Assembly: GCA_028285035.1 (NCBI GenBank)
Contig: JANQQF010000181.1
Location: 186,001-250,000, forward strand
Source of the DNA: Phycisphaerae bacterium
GTDB lineage: Bacteria > Chloroflexota > Anaerolineae > 4572-78 > J111
DNA length: 64,000 bases
Reading direction: 5' to 3'
The position numbers and the translations under genes were made by a program. Numbering within the stretch: position 1 is the first letter of the stretch; the number at the start of each line of letters is the position of its first letter. The notes beneath the pieces are model-generated. The model was not told the origin of the DNA, did not search any database, and saw only the letters and a program-made list of their open reading frames with translations. Below are positions 26,481-35,948 of the stretch, piece by piece.

Positions 26481-26680
26481 GCTATAGAAGGCGCGACACC
26501 AGGTTTATCAAAAGCCATTTGCAATTCCGCCAAAAGACGAATCGATTAATCACCAAATACGTGCTATAGTTTTAGTGGATAATTCTGGGAATATTGGTTA
26601 TTGTCATGTAGGCGAATATCAAACATCCGTCAACCTATTTCGTAATTATTCAGTGGTACAATCAATATAGTTTTGGTACA

Positions 26681-26764
26681 TGTCATTCCCGCACGCTTTT
26701 GGCGGGAATCCATTATTAGCTATCTCCAGTCAGTGGATGCCCGACAAAAACATTCGGGCATGAC
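26681..26764 (+). repeat. Two-hairpin repeat family, copy 4
   Basis: TGTCATTCCCGC...GCGGGAATCCA then GTGGATGCCCGACAAAAACA...TCGGGCATGAC. It lies in the 382-bp gap before the selenoprotein gene. The rest of that gap is A/T-rich and holds no other element I recognise. Confidence 0.78.
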
Positions 26765-26862
26765 ACAAATCAACCAGCTCAATCTTTACTCTAGTTCCAT
26801 AGCCAGGTTCATTTATTTAGTTATAGCGACCTATCATACTTATTGTCATAGGAGACAAAACC

Positions 26863-28269
26863 ATGTGGTTTGAACAAATTGTTCGAAGAGAAACGGGGTG
26901 CGCCACCTACTTGATTGGCTCACTCGACACAGCGGAGTGTGCGGTCTTTGACCCCTTGTGGGATGTGCAGCCGTATCTGGATACCGCGGACAAACAAGGC
27001 TCCAAAATCCGCTACATCATCGACTCCCACAGCCACGCCGATCACGTTTCAGGAGCACGCCGCTTGGCTCGGATGTCGGGGGGGGAATTGATTATGCCGG
27101 AACAGGCCGACATCAATTTCCCGGCGACCTTGGTCAAAGGTGGGGGCAAAATCCAGATGGGTGAAGTGACCTTGGAATTCGTTCACACGCCCGGCCATCG
27201 TCCTGAACAAATCTGCCTGTTGGTCACCGATCAGAGCCGGGGTGATCAGCCCTGGTGTATTCTGACGGCTGATTTTCTACTCGTTGGTGACCTTGCTCGC
27301 CCCGATTTGGCCCAAGGCGGTGAAGAGGGGGCGCAGATCATCTATGATGAAGCCCTGCCCACGTTGGCTGATCTGCCCGATTTTGTAGAGGTGTATCCTG
27401 GCCACGTCGCTGGCTCGACCTGAGGCCGTGTCACCAGTGGCAAGTTTGCCACCACCCTCGGCTTTGAGCGGCGATTCAACCCAGCCCTACATTTTAATGA
27501 TCGGGCTGCCTTCGTCAAATACATGAACCAGGACCAGCCCCTGCGGCCCGCCAACATTGCCAATATTGTGGCTATCAATCAAGGACGCAAACCGTTATCG
27601 ATGGATATTCCACACATTCCTGCTCTAATGCCTGACGAAGTGATGGAGATGATCGACGCTGACCATTTGGTGATCGACACGCGCTCAGAAGCGGCGTTTG
27701 GGGCGGGTCATATCCCCAACGCCTACAATATTCAACTGAGCAGTTCCGAGTTTGAACAACGCGTCGGTTGGGTGACGCCGCTTGAAACACCAATCGTCCT
27801 TATTCTCGATGATCCCTCGATGCTTCAAGCTACCCTCAGCAAACTAGCCTTCTTGGGGCTGGACTCGCGGATGAAAGGTTATTTGCTGGGGGGAATGTTG
27901 GGCTGGCTTAAACGCGGCTTACCGACCAAGACCCTCCCCCAGCTCAATGTACAGCAACTGCAGGCCCATCTGCAAAATGGAATGAATATGCAAGTGCTGG
28001 ATGTCCGGGAAACATCGGAGTGGGATGCGGGACATATTGAGACAGCCCATTATATGAATTACAAGGTGCTCCGCGAGCGCATTGATCAGCTAACCTGCAC
28101 CCCCGACCAGCATATCTCCATCGTGTGTGCCCGTGGTTTGCGCTCCAGCACAGCGGCCAGTATCTTATTGCAGCACGGCTTTAATCACATTTACAATATC
28201 ACCGGCGGAATGACCGCCTGGAAAGCCGCTGCCTTACCTATGATCGATGCGGAAGGATGTGCGATATGA
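26863..28269 (+). CDS. Metallo-beta-lactamase/rhodanese fusion (persulfide dioxygenase type), predicted selenoprotein (in-frame UGA at codon 187)
   Basis: 468 residues from an ATG with AGGAG upstream; one TGA at 27421-27423 lies in frame with intact coding on both sides. MBL domain (1-190): metal ligands in HSHADH (56-61), TPGH (His112), TADF (Asp137) and PGH (His181). The UGA is six residues after His181; the paralogue at 38950-40368 reads PAHGAGSACGK there, so UGA replaces Cys. A rhodanese domain without Cys (about 255-345) and one with active-site Cys422 (CARGLRSS) follow. Enzymes of this group act on glutathione persulfide and sulfane sulfur. A hairpin 19 nt past the UGA could be the SECIS. 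Its stop overlaps the next rhodanese start. Confidence 0.87.
27437..27452 (+). promoter_or_regulatory. Candidate bacterial SECIS element of the MBL-rhodanese gene
   Basis: GTGGCA-AGTT-TGCCAC forms a six-base-pair stem with a four-base loop whose second base is G. The loop begins 19 nt after the UGA, inside the bacterial SECIS window. It lies in coding sequence where the Cys paralogue (38950-40368) shows no similar hairpin by eye. Confidence 0.65.
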
Positions 28270-28895
28270 TTCCATCTCAATCAACTTTGAGCGATTTAGA
28301 AGAAGTACTCAACAACGGGGCACAAGTGGTTGACACCCGCCCGATTCCCGACTTTGCTGTAGGGCACATTCCTGGCACGATAAATATTCCCCTCGGCGAC
28401 TCGTTCTCAGGCTGGGCATCCTGGATCTTAGATCCGACTCAGGGCGTTTACCCCATCGCCACGGCGGACCAAATGGCTGGTATCATGGCAACATTCACCG
28501 CAATCAACATTAGCAACGTCCCCGGCTATTTCCCCCTAACCATCATCAACGACTGGCAAGCGGCAGGCCAAACGCTTGAGGGTTACGATCAAACCACACC
28601 AGAAGCCATTGCTGGACAGGTCGAGTCACAAGCTGTGACCCTGATTGATGTACGCGAAGATAACGAGTGGGCCGCCGGGCGTATCCCCAACGCCATCCAC
28701 ATCAGCCTCAGCACCCTAGCCAGTTCCGTGGCATCCGTTCCCAAAGACAAGCCCATTGTCGTGCAATGCCGCTCCGGGGCACGCTCTGCCGCCGGGGTGA
28801 GCGTCCTACAGGCGCACGGCTTTGAGAATGTGCTCAATTTGCAAGGTGGTATTTTGGGTTGGCAAAAGGCGGGGTTGCCGATTAGCCAGGATTAG
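28266..28895 (+). CDS. Tandem rhodanese-domain protein
   Basis: 209 residues; its ATG overlaps the previous stop (ATGA), showing translational coupling. The N-terminal rhodanese (about 1-105: VVDTRPIPDFAVGHIPGTINIP) lacks a catalytic Cys. The C-terminal one (about 110-205) has VQCRSGARSAAG with the active-site Cys. The same two-domain arrangement forms the C-terminal half of the Cys MBL-rhodanese at 38950-40368, so here the unit has split into separate genes. It likely accepts sulfane sulfur from its partner. Confidence 0.9.
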   Translation: MIPSQSTLSDLEEVLNNGAQVVDTRPIPDFAVGHIPGTINIPLGDSFSGWASWILDPTQGVYPIATADQMAGIMATFTAINISNVPGYFPLTIINDWQAAGQTLEGYDQTTPEAIAGQVESQAVTLIDVREDNEWAAGRIPNAIHISLSTLASSVASVPKDKPIVVQCRSGARSAAGVSVLQAHGFENVLNLQGGILGWQKAGLPISQD

Positions 28896-29022
28896 TATTA
28901 ATCGCTGCTCTATTCTACTTCATGTGTTAGATGGAAACGTCCCACATGGATGAGCCTGAGCGGATTTATCAATACAATAGTTATGTAGTCGCTCCCGCTA
29001 CCTAACCTCGACATTCAATCTT

Positions 29023-29140
29023 TAATGGGCTAAAGTCAGTTCAGAACCGCGGATTTACAAGAAAACGCAGATAAACATCAAGAAATCCGTGCTATTCTGC
29101 CGATCCGCGGTTCTGCCGTAGACTAAGTAGTAGCCCATTA
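29023..29140. repeat. 118-bp palindromic element
   Basis: Ends TAATGGGCT / AGCCCATTA and inner arms CAGAACCGCGGAT / ATCCGCGGTTCTG, giving two nested inverted repeats. It is noncoding and fills much of the gap between the rhodanese gene and the next short gene. Only one copy is in the window. The shape is that of a nonautonomous mobile element. Confidence 0.6.
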
Positions 29141-29184
29141 GAACGCAACGAACCTCAAGAATACAATATTCGATATAAAAGCTT

Positions 29185-29595
29185 ATGACCCAATCCCAAA
29201 AATCAAAAATTCCTCTTAATATACAATTTGACGCGGCCTTTGCTGCATCAAGTGTACATAGATGGCGTGAGGCAAAAGAGATACTTCAACCCTATGGGTA
29301 TTCAGCAGATGTCGACCCCCTGGCGCAAGCCAAAGTTATAGGCCAATATTTTTCGTTTACCTCTGGGCAATTGCTTGAACATCTACGCAAAAACCCTGAG
29401 TTGTGCCAATGGATGTATACAGATGCTGGTGACAAACGATACTCACCTGCTACGTTTATCACTACAGAAAATGGCAAATTTTTAGTTGGGATTTATGACA
29501 AGGATCGTCAAGATACACAAGCGTTTGATACGTTGGCAGAAGCAGTGACTGATTACATCTTGCTTTCGTCGGGAATGCCTAGATTGAATGTGTAG
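29185..29595 (+). CDS. Hypothetical protein
   Basis: 136 residues, soluble, no signal peptide or transmembrane segment. The sequence is compositionally normal (RWREAKEILQPYGYSAD; ATFITTENGKFLVGIYDKD; TLAEAVTDYILLS) and its last strand pattern resembles small immunity- or SMI-like folds, but I cannot assign a family. No ribosome site is clear before the ATG. It follows a palindromic element. The 265-bp stretch after it contains only a short, two-stop remnant reading frame (FDPSYG...). Confidence 0.5.
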   Translation: MTQSQKSKIPLNIQFDAAFAASSVHRWREAKEILQPYGYSADVDPLAQAKVIGQYFSFTSGQLLEHLRKNPELCQWMYTDAGDKRYSPATFITTENGKFLVGIYDKDRQDTQAFDTLAEAVTDYILLSSGMPRLNV

Positions 29596-29860
29596 GATTG
29601 GCGTATGTTATGCCCCCAAACTCTGTCGAGCCTGATAGACCGCACCCTTTCTTAATCACCCCTAACTATAGTTAGGTGACAAGCACATTGCCCCGTGATA
29701 TCCTCATCTATATAAAATCATTCTAACCAATAACAGAAGCAAACCATTTCATACATTTGACCCGAGTTACGGATGTGATTATGATTGGGCTGACCATTAT
29801 GCGGCTTGATTTACTGCCCAAAAATATCCTAAATAACGATAACTCAGAGGGGGCGTTACA

Positions 29861-30715
29861 ATGCAAAACTTCCCTTATTTTACTGATTATGTAAACAAAA
29901 TATTTGACGAAGAAAAGAAGCGGTTTGATTATATCTTTCTCCGACCGATTCTCATTACTGTGTACTTCTTTCTACGTATCGTGGTCATTCCCTTCAAATT
30001 TATTTTTCATCGGAATGTTTGGGGCTTCGAGAAGAAGCTGATCGATGGAGTCTTGGCCTTTGGCATCAAATACTTCGCGTCCGCCGATGCGCTTGCGCTG
30101 TTGATTAGGCACGTACAAATCGAGCCACTGCTTTATCGTTACCTGCTCTCTGGCACGCCCGAGCGGATGGCAGGGTCTGGGGAGCGGCTTAAGGGCATCG
30201 ATGGAGATTTCACCGTTAACTCAATCCAGGACGTTGTGGCGCATGGCCTGACCATTTGTCATGATGATCTCTCCTACGAAGTCTTTGACCGCTTTGACAA
30301 ACAAGCGTTTCTCGACAACATCGACTTTTACCGCAATAGCCGACCCGAGGACATTGCCCAATTTGGCAACAAGGTGCTCGAACAAAATCAGAAACACTCC
30401 TGGCAGCTTTTTGGGGCTACCAATGTGGTCATTTTTATCGTCATTGCCATCACAATTTTCGGCGATCTCCACACCGTCATCCGGGCGCTGAATTCTTTTG
30501 ACTCTGACTCATTAATGCTTTGGTGCCTAAAGACGATTTGTGTAGAAGATAAACAGGCGATGGTTGATCTTGATTTCTACCTGCAAACCAGTAGCAACCG
30601 GAGCCATTACAATAGCAGCCCCTTCCTGTCCGACCCGAATCAATATCTCTATCATCACATTGCGTTCGATGAGTTTGCCTATGAGCTATTACGACGGAAT
30701 CCGGAAGCGGGGTAG
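29861..30715 (+). CDS. Hypothetical membrane-associated protein, KAS III/monooxygenase cassette
   Basis: 284 residues with GAGGGGGCG upstream. Hydrophobic stretches lie at about 27-48 (PILITVYFFLRIVVIPFKFI) and about 188-207 (VVIFIVIAITIFGDL), so it is likely membrane-bound. In between is a His/Asp-rich region. I recognise no family. The stop is 11 bp before a ketoacyl-synthase-III-like gene that is itself followed within 12 bp by an FAD monooxygenase, so it is the first gene of a three-gene operon and probably works with them in lipid or ketide modification. Confidence 0.72.
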   Translation: MQNFPYFTDYVNKIFDEEKKRFDYIFLRPILITVYFFLRIVVIPFKFIFHRNVWGFEKKLIDGVLAFGIKYFASADALALLIRHVQIEPLLYRYLLSGTPERMAGSGERLKGIDGDFTVNSIQDVVAHGLTICHDDLSYEVFDRFDKQAFLDNIDFYRNSRPEDIAQFGNKVLEQNQKHSWQLFGATNVVIFIVIAITIFGDLHTVIRALNSFDSDSLMLWCLKTICVEDKQAMVDLDFYLQTSSNRSHYNSSPFLSDPNQYLYHHIAFDEFAYELLRRNPEAG

Positions 30716-30726
30716 CGGAGGTTAAA

Positions 30727-31809
30727 TTGACTGACTGTTATATTACACACACAGGTTCTTTCTTGCCGGGCAACCCGGTTGACAATGAGGACATCAATCA
30801 ATATTTGGGCAATGTCATTGGGGAAGGGCGCGTGCGGCGGATGATCCTCAAAGCCAATGGCATCCGGACCCGATACTACGCGCTTGATAAAAAGCAGAAT
30901 GCAACCCATTCAGTCTATGAGCTAGCCGCAGAGGCAGTCAAAGATTGCTTGTCGCACGATCAAAATTCGCTGAGCATCGACTATCTTTCGGCTGGCTCTA
31001 CCCACGCTCCACTGCTGGCCCCAGGGCTTTCTTCGCTGTTGCACGACCAACTGAGCAAGGATGATGTGGTCAGCCATTCACTTGAAATCAACTCCAATTC
31101 GGGCATCTGCTCGTCGGGTGCTCAGGCGTTGGTCAATGCGGCTCGTGCGGTAAAATCGGGGGATGCGAGTGCCGCCGTCTGTGTTGGGGTCGAGCAATCG
31201 TCGGTTGCCCTCAAATCAAAAGCGTTTCGCCCCACCTACGACATTCGGACCATTCTCAAGGATGTCAGAAAATCGAAGTGGTTTATGTCCGTCTTTCTCC
31301 GCTTTATGTTGTCCGACGGGGCGGGTGCCTTTCTCCTCGAACAACAACCGACATCTCAAGGTCGCTCGCTCAAGGTGAACTGGACCTACTCACGATCATT
31401 CGCAAATCAGGCCCCACTCTGTATGCACCTGCAAAATCGCCCCCTGGTCTTAAGCCAAGATGTCGCAATTCTAAGCAGATATATGATGCCTCTGGGCAAA
31501 AAGGCGCTACAGGGTGCGTTAAAACAAAATGGGGAAACAATCGATGACTACACGATAATTCTTCCTCATTTGTCCTCATATTACTTTGAACCCACGGTCA
31601 AGAAAGTGATCACCAAGCTTTCTCAAAATGGCGGCGTACCATATTGGACAAATCTACGCACGGCTGGCAATACCGGCGCGGCCAGCATCTATATTATGCT
31701 GGATGAGTTCATGAAAACACAGTCCGTGTCGGTTGGCGACCGCATCCTGCTTTTTGTGCCTGAGTCAGGTCAATTCAATTACGTCCTCGTCAGCCTGACT
31801 GTTGTCTAA
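30727..31809 (+). CDS. 3-oxoacyl-ACP synthase III-like (thiolase fold) enzyme
   Basis: 360 residues from a TTG start with GGAGG eight bases upstream. The catalytic triad is visible: Cys128 in NSNSGICSSGAQ, His in ILPHLSSYYF, and Asn in RTAGNTGAASIY. FabH uses the same triad to condense acyl-CoA or acyl-ACP with malonyl-ACP. Its divergence from housekeeping FabH and association with a membrane protein and an FAD monooxygenase suggest a specialised role such as alkylresorcinol, alkene or aryl-ketone synthesis; product not predictable. Confidence 0.85.
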   Translation: MTDCYITHTGSFLPGNPVDNEDINQYLGNVIGEGRVRRMILKANGIRTRYYALDKKQNATHSVYELAAEAVKDCLSHDQNSLSIDYLSAGSTHAPLLAPGLSSLLHDQLSKDDVVSHSLEINSNSGICSSGAQALVNAARAVKSGDASAAVCVGVEQSSVALKSKAFRPTYDIRTILKDVRKSKWFMSVFLRFMLSDGAGAFLLEQQPTSQGRSLKVNWTYSRSFANQAPLCMHLQNRPLVLSQDVAILSRYMMPLGKKALQGALKQNGETIDDYTIILPHLSSYYFEPTVKKVITKLSQNGGVPYWTNLRTAGNTGAASIYIMLDEFMKTQSVSVGDRILLFVPESGQFNYVLVSLTVV

Positions 31810-31821
31810 GGAGCCTGTCTC

Positions 31822-33378
31822 ATGAAAATTGCCGTCATTGGGGCGGGTAGCAGTGGCTTGGTCACGTTAAAGTATCTTCTGGATACCTTTCCGGCAGCGG
31901 ATGTGCTCTGTTTCGAGAAGAGCCACTCTGTACGTGGTTGTTGGGGGGATCAACGGCCAGACTTTATCTCCACCTCGACCAAATACACCACCCAATTTTC
32001 CTGTTTCCGCAAATGGGGGCCGGATGTGGCAGCAGCACAGGATTTTTCAGAGTTCTATCGTGGCACTGAATTTGGCGATTACCTTGAGGCATTTGCCGAG
32101 CATTTTAACCTAAAAACACACATTCGGTTTGGGGTTGAATTGTGCCAAATTGAGCGGGTTGATCATCGTTGGACACTGTTACTGGCGGAGGATGAAAGGG
32201 AAGAACGCCTAACATTCGACGCCGTTTTTCTCTGCACCGGTTTGGTCAACCAGAAAGTGCCTTTCGGCGCGACCTCAGTGCCCATTGCCCAGGATCCCGA
32301 AGCGATCCGCAATGCGACGGTTGTGGTGGTTGGCGGTGGGGAGTCGGCGGCAGATATCGCGAACCACCTGGCGAAACCAGCCTACAATAATGTTGTCTAC
32401 CTCTCTCTTCGTTCCGGCATCCGAGTCAGCCCCCGCTATCACCCCATTCGAGGCGTGCCTTCAGATTATTTACGTAATCGGCTACTCCTCTCTTTTGATA
32501 AAGGGGTACGGAATTGGATTGGGGAGCGCTTTGTCACCTTTCGCATCCGCTTCAATCAACTCCTAGCGAAGTGGTTTCCCCATCAACAAACAAGCGCCGA
32601 TTCCAACGATCAAGCTCAGGCTCTGAGGCGTGAGTGGGATATGAAGCTAAAAGCGCGGGCCAAGGGAAAGCTGTTCAATGTCTTCCACAACAAAAGTGAT
32701 GATTTTCTTGAGGCTGTGGGAGAGAAACGGCTGGAAATCATCGGTCCGCCCGTCGATGGACAGTGGAATGAATATTTCGAGTTTGACCAATCAACCACAC
32801 GCCAGCTATCACCAGATCTGTTAGTGTGGTCCGCTGGCTATCGCTCCGCCCTGTCGGACTTGTCTGGAGGTACCATTCACTTAAAAGATTTCTATCACGG
32901 GTGTGTCTACATCGACAAAAACAATTTATTTCTGATCGGCTTTGCCCGCCCGGTTATCGGCAATATCCCTTCAATGAGCGAAATGCAAGCGCAGTATGCT
33001 GTGGGTGTGCTCGCGGGAAAGTACACGATTCCAGCCGCAGTGAAAGAAAAACAGGCTGAGGCTTGGCAATTTTTGCGTGCGGAGTATGCTACGATCGATA
33101 TAGAGAATGTTTATCCCGTTGAGCAATACCCCTACTGTGATGCCCTGGCCAAAGAGATGGGCATCATGCCCACGTTGGCAACCACGAAATCCCTGAAAAC
33201 GTGGCTAAAAATCCTGCTTGCCCCGGCGAGTACCACACACTACTTGGATAATCACTTTGATCAGCCAGCGATTGAGGAGCAAAAAATTTACACCCCACCC
33301 ATCCTTATCGCGATCCTCATCCTATTACGCCTCTGCGGGTATCCTATTCGGGTCATTAAGCGTGTTCTTAGTATGTAA
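31822..33378 (+). CDS. Flavin-containing monooxygenase
   Basis: 518 residues. FAD-binding GAGSSGLVTLKYLL at the N-terminus, and the second dinucleotide site VVVVGGGESAADIANHL about residue 170 for NADPH. The WSAGY motif (LLVWSAGYRSAL) near residue 340 is the ATG-like linker of this class. FMOs oxygenate N, S or ketone groups. A hydrophobic C-terminal stretch (about 497-515) may anchor it to the membrane. It is 12 bp after the KAS III-like gene and predicted to tailor its product. Confidence 0.88.
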   Translation: MKIAVIGAGSSGLVTLKYLLDTFPAADVLCFEKSHSVRGCWGDQRPDFISTSTKYTTQFSCFRKWGPDVAAAQDFSEFYRGTEFGDYLEAFAEHFNLKTHIRFGVELCQIERVDHRWTLLLAEDEREERLTFDAVFLCTGLVNQKVPFGATSVPIAQDPEAIRNATVVVVGGGESAADIANHLAKPAYNNVVYLSLRSGIRVSPRYHPIRGVPSDYLRNRLLLSFDKGVRNWIGERFVTFRIRFNQLLAKWFPHQQTSADSNDQAQALRREWDMKLKARAKGKLFNVFHNKSDDFLEAVGEKRLEIIGPPVDGQWNEYFEFDQSTTRQLSPDLLVWSAGYRSALSDLSGGTIHLKDFYHGCVYIDKNNLFLIGFARPVIGNIPSMSEMQAQYAVGVLAGKYTIPAAVKEKQAEAWQFLRAEYATIDIENVYPVEQYPYCDALAKEMGIMPTLATTKSLKTWLKILLAPASTTHYLDNHFDQPAIEEQKIYTPPILIAILILLRLCGYPIRVIKRVLSM

Positions 33379-33457
33379 TCCACTATAAACGTCCACAAAA
33401 TTGCCCCTCACCTAAACTCCCGTATCATGCAGAATATCTCAAACAAAGAAGTCTGCC

Positions 33458-35878
33458 ATGATGCAATCAACCGAAGTACCTGCCAACCAAAAAACAAAAA
33501 AATGTCACAAATTTAGCCATTGGCTTTTTTTTACACTGACTGGTCTAGTCGTTTTTGCCCTACTTATAACTCTGGGTGGCTATCTATTTTTACGCCGCAG
33601 CCTCCCTCAAACCAGCGGCACGATTCAAGTCGCGGGCTTGGATGGCCCGGTCGAGATTACCCGAGATGCTGATGGGGTGCCGCACATCGTGGCGACAACC
33701 GATCACGATGCCTACTTCGCGATGGGCTATGTGCACGCGCAGGATCGACTGTGGCAAATGGAGTTTCGACGGCGGATTGGCGCAGGCCGTCTGAGTGAGA
33801 TCTTAGGTGAAACAACCCTAGATACCGACAAATTTATCCGGACCATCGGCCCTTATCGTGCGGCCCAATCGGCTTGGACTGCGCTTAGCTCCGAGTCGCA
33901 AGCCACCCTCGAAGCCTATGCCGCTGGTGTCAATGCCTGGCTCGATGAAGACCACCCCCTGCCGCCGGAGTATCTCATTCTTGGCTTTGAGCCAGAGCCC
34001 TGGACGGTCTATGACTCGCTGGTCTGGACGAAGATGATGGCCTGGGATTTGGGCGGAAATTATGACAAGGAGTTGCTTCGCTTACGCTTGATCCAGGCGA
34101 TTGGGCCAGCGCGGACGGCTGAATTAATGCCACCGTTCCCCGACACAGGCACCACAATTTTAGCCGCCAATCAGCTATCTGGAACAGCCGTGGACACCTT
34201 GCTTGATTTGGACAGCAGCCTGCAAGTCAATCTGGGACTCCGAGGGCTGGATGTGGGCAGTAATAACTGGGTGATCTCTGGGGAGTTAACAGAAACTGGA
34301 CTGCCGCTTCTAGCCAACGACCCCCATCTCAGTGCCCGCATCCCTTCAATTTGGTATCTGGCTGAGATACAAGGCGACACCCTACACGTCACCGGGGCCA
34401 CCCTGCCGGGCCTGCCGACCGTGGTTATCGGGCATAACGAGGACATCGCGTGGGGATTGACCAACCTAGGGCCGGATGTTCAAGATTTATACATTGAGCG
34501 GATCAACCCTGACAATCTCAATCAATACGAGGTGGATGGTGAGTGGCAGGACATCACCATCGTTGAGGAGCCAATTTACGTCCAAGGTAAGGATGAGCCG
34601 ATTTTATGGGCCGCCCGTAGCACGCGCCACGGCCCGCTGATTAGTGATGTGTCGGGACGAAGCCCAACCCCCTTGGCCTTGCGTTGGACCGCGCTCGACC
34701 CCGGCGACACCACCTATGACAGCTTCATTCAAATGAACTACGCTTCGGATTGGGAGTCATTCAAGGCTGCTGCGGTCCATTACGTCGTGCCTAGCCAAAA
34801 TCTCGTTTTCGCCGACAAAGCAGGCAACATCGGCTACCTTGGCCCCGGCCACATCCCCATTCGAGCGCAGGGGGATGGCACCCTGCCCGTACCTGGGTGG
34901 GATAGCCGTTACGAATGGCAGGGCTGGATTCCATTTGATGAATTGCCGCAAAGCTACAATCCCGAGCAAGGCTACATTGTCACCGCCAACAATCGCGTTG
35001 TTGGCGACGATTATCCGTATCATTTGACCTACGACTGGAGTCCACGCTATCGGGCGGAGCGAATCACAGAGATGATTGAGGCCTTGACCAGTAAGGGCAA
35101 ATTGAGCGTGGCCGATATGCAAACCATTCAAGGCGATCAACTAAGCGCTCAGGGGCGTGAATTGTTGCCCTTCCTGCAAAGCCTCACGCCAACGGATGAT
35201 CGTCAGGCTGAAGCCCTAGCCTACTTACAGGGTTGGGATCTCAACACCTCAACCGAGACCATTGCCCCCTCCATTTATCACGCCTGGCTCTACCATTTTG
35301 GTCAAACCGTCTTTGAGGATGATTTGCGAGGCGTGCTTTATGATGAAATGGCCACCCGACAGCATATGACCTTTCTCGCCAACATCATTGCTGATGATAA
35401 CACCATATGGTGCGATAATTTTCTGACCACGCCCACCGAAAGCTGTGCGGATACTGCCTTGGTGGCCTTGGACCGAGCCTTGGATGACCTAACCGAGCGC
35501 GAAGATGAAACGATGGCCAATTGGCAGTGGGGCAAATTCCATCGCACCCAATATCCCCACAATCCTTTCAGCGAGGTTGACGCCTTGAAATGGTTATTCC
35601 ATCGAGAAATCGCCAATGGGGGCGACCGATATACGGTCAACGTTGCACATGTTGACTATAAACGCCCCTATCTGCAATACAACGTGCCCAGCTACCGTCA
35701 TATCATTGACATGAGCGACTTCAACAACAGCCTCTTTATGCACACCACGGGTCAATCCGGGCACGCCCTTAGCCCCCACTACGACGATTTGATCGAACGG
35801 CATCAGGCGGTGGAGTATCTGCCGATGTTTTTTGGGATAGAGGTTGATGGGCAGGTCTTGGTGTTGGAACCGAAGTAA
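33458..35878 (+). CDS. Penicillin-acylase-family (S45) N-terminal-nucleophile hydrolase
   Basis: 806 residues with a single N-terminal membrane anchor (about 23-47), so it acts outside the cytoplasmic membrane. Alpha-chain features: GVPHIVATTDHDAYFAMGYVHAQDRLWQME. The nucleophile of the processed beta chain is Ser268 in GSNNWVISG, followed by HLSARIPSIWYLAE and GATLPGLPTVVIGHNEDIAWGLTN. Family members cleave amide bonds of penicillins, cephalosporins or acyl-homoserine lactones. Located just past the KAS III/FMO cassette (80 bp) on the same strand, but with its own spacing. Substrate unknown. Confidence 0.93.
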   Translation: MMQSTEVPANQKTKKCHKFSHWLFFTLTGLVVFALLITLGGYLFLRRSLPQTSGTIQVAGLDGPVEITRDADGVPHIVATTDHDAYFAMGYVHAQDRLWQMEFRRRIGAGRLSEILGETTLDTDKFIRTIGPYRAAQSAWTALSSESQATLEAYAAGVNAWLDEDHPLPPEYLILGFEPEPWTVYDSLVWTKMMAWDLGGNYDKELLRLRLIQAIGPARTAELMPPFPDTGTTILAANQLSGTAVDTLLDLDSSLQVNLGLRGLDVGSNNWVISGELTETGLPLLANDPHLSARIPSIWYLAEIQGDTLHVTGATLPGLPTVVIGHNEDIAWGLTNLGPDVQDLYIERINPDNLNQYEVDGEWQDITIVEEPIYVQGKDEPILWAARSTRHGPLISDVSGRSPTPLALRWTALDPGDTTYDSFIQMNYASDWESFKAAAVHYVVPSQNLVFADKAGNIGYLGPGHIPIRAQGDGTLPVPGWDSRYEWQGWIPFDELPQSYNPEQGYIVTANNRVVGDDYPYHLTYDWSPRYRAERITEMIEALTSKGKLSVADMQTIQGDQLSAQGRELLPFLQSLTPTDDRQAEALAYLQGWDLNTSTETIAPSIYHAWLYHFGQTVFEDDLRGVLYDEMATRQHMTFLANIIADDNTIWCDNFLTTPTESCADTALVALDRALDDLTEREDETMANWQWGKFHRTQYPHNPFSEVDALKWLFHREIANGGDRYTVNVAHVDYKRPYLQYNVPSYRHIIDMSDFNNSLFMHTTGQSGHALSPHYDDLIERHQAVEYLPMFFGIEVDGQVLVLEPK

Positions 35879-35948
35879 AAAAATGCAGGTATCCATAGAT
35901 GGATACTGATCTAACACAGATAAAATCTAATTAACGAAAGGCAACAAA

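Noticed and set aside
27421..27423. Treating the MBL gene as two separate genes or a pseudogene
   Set aside because: Both sides share one frame, keep all domain motifs and align at a Cys site of the intact paralogue. A random nonsense change would not be expected exactly at a Cys beside a suitable hairpin in two genes.
29745..29845. Short reading frame FDPSYG...WADHYAA, TGA, FTAQKYPK
   Set aside because: No start, no recognisable domain and a second stop soon after. Probably a remnant, not a selenoprotein.
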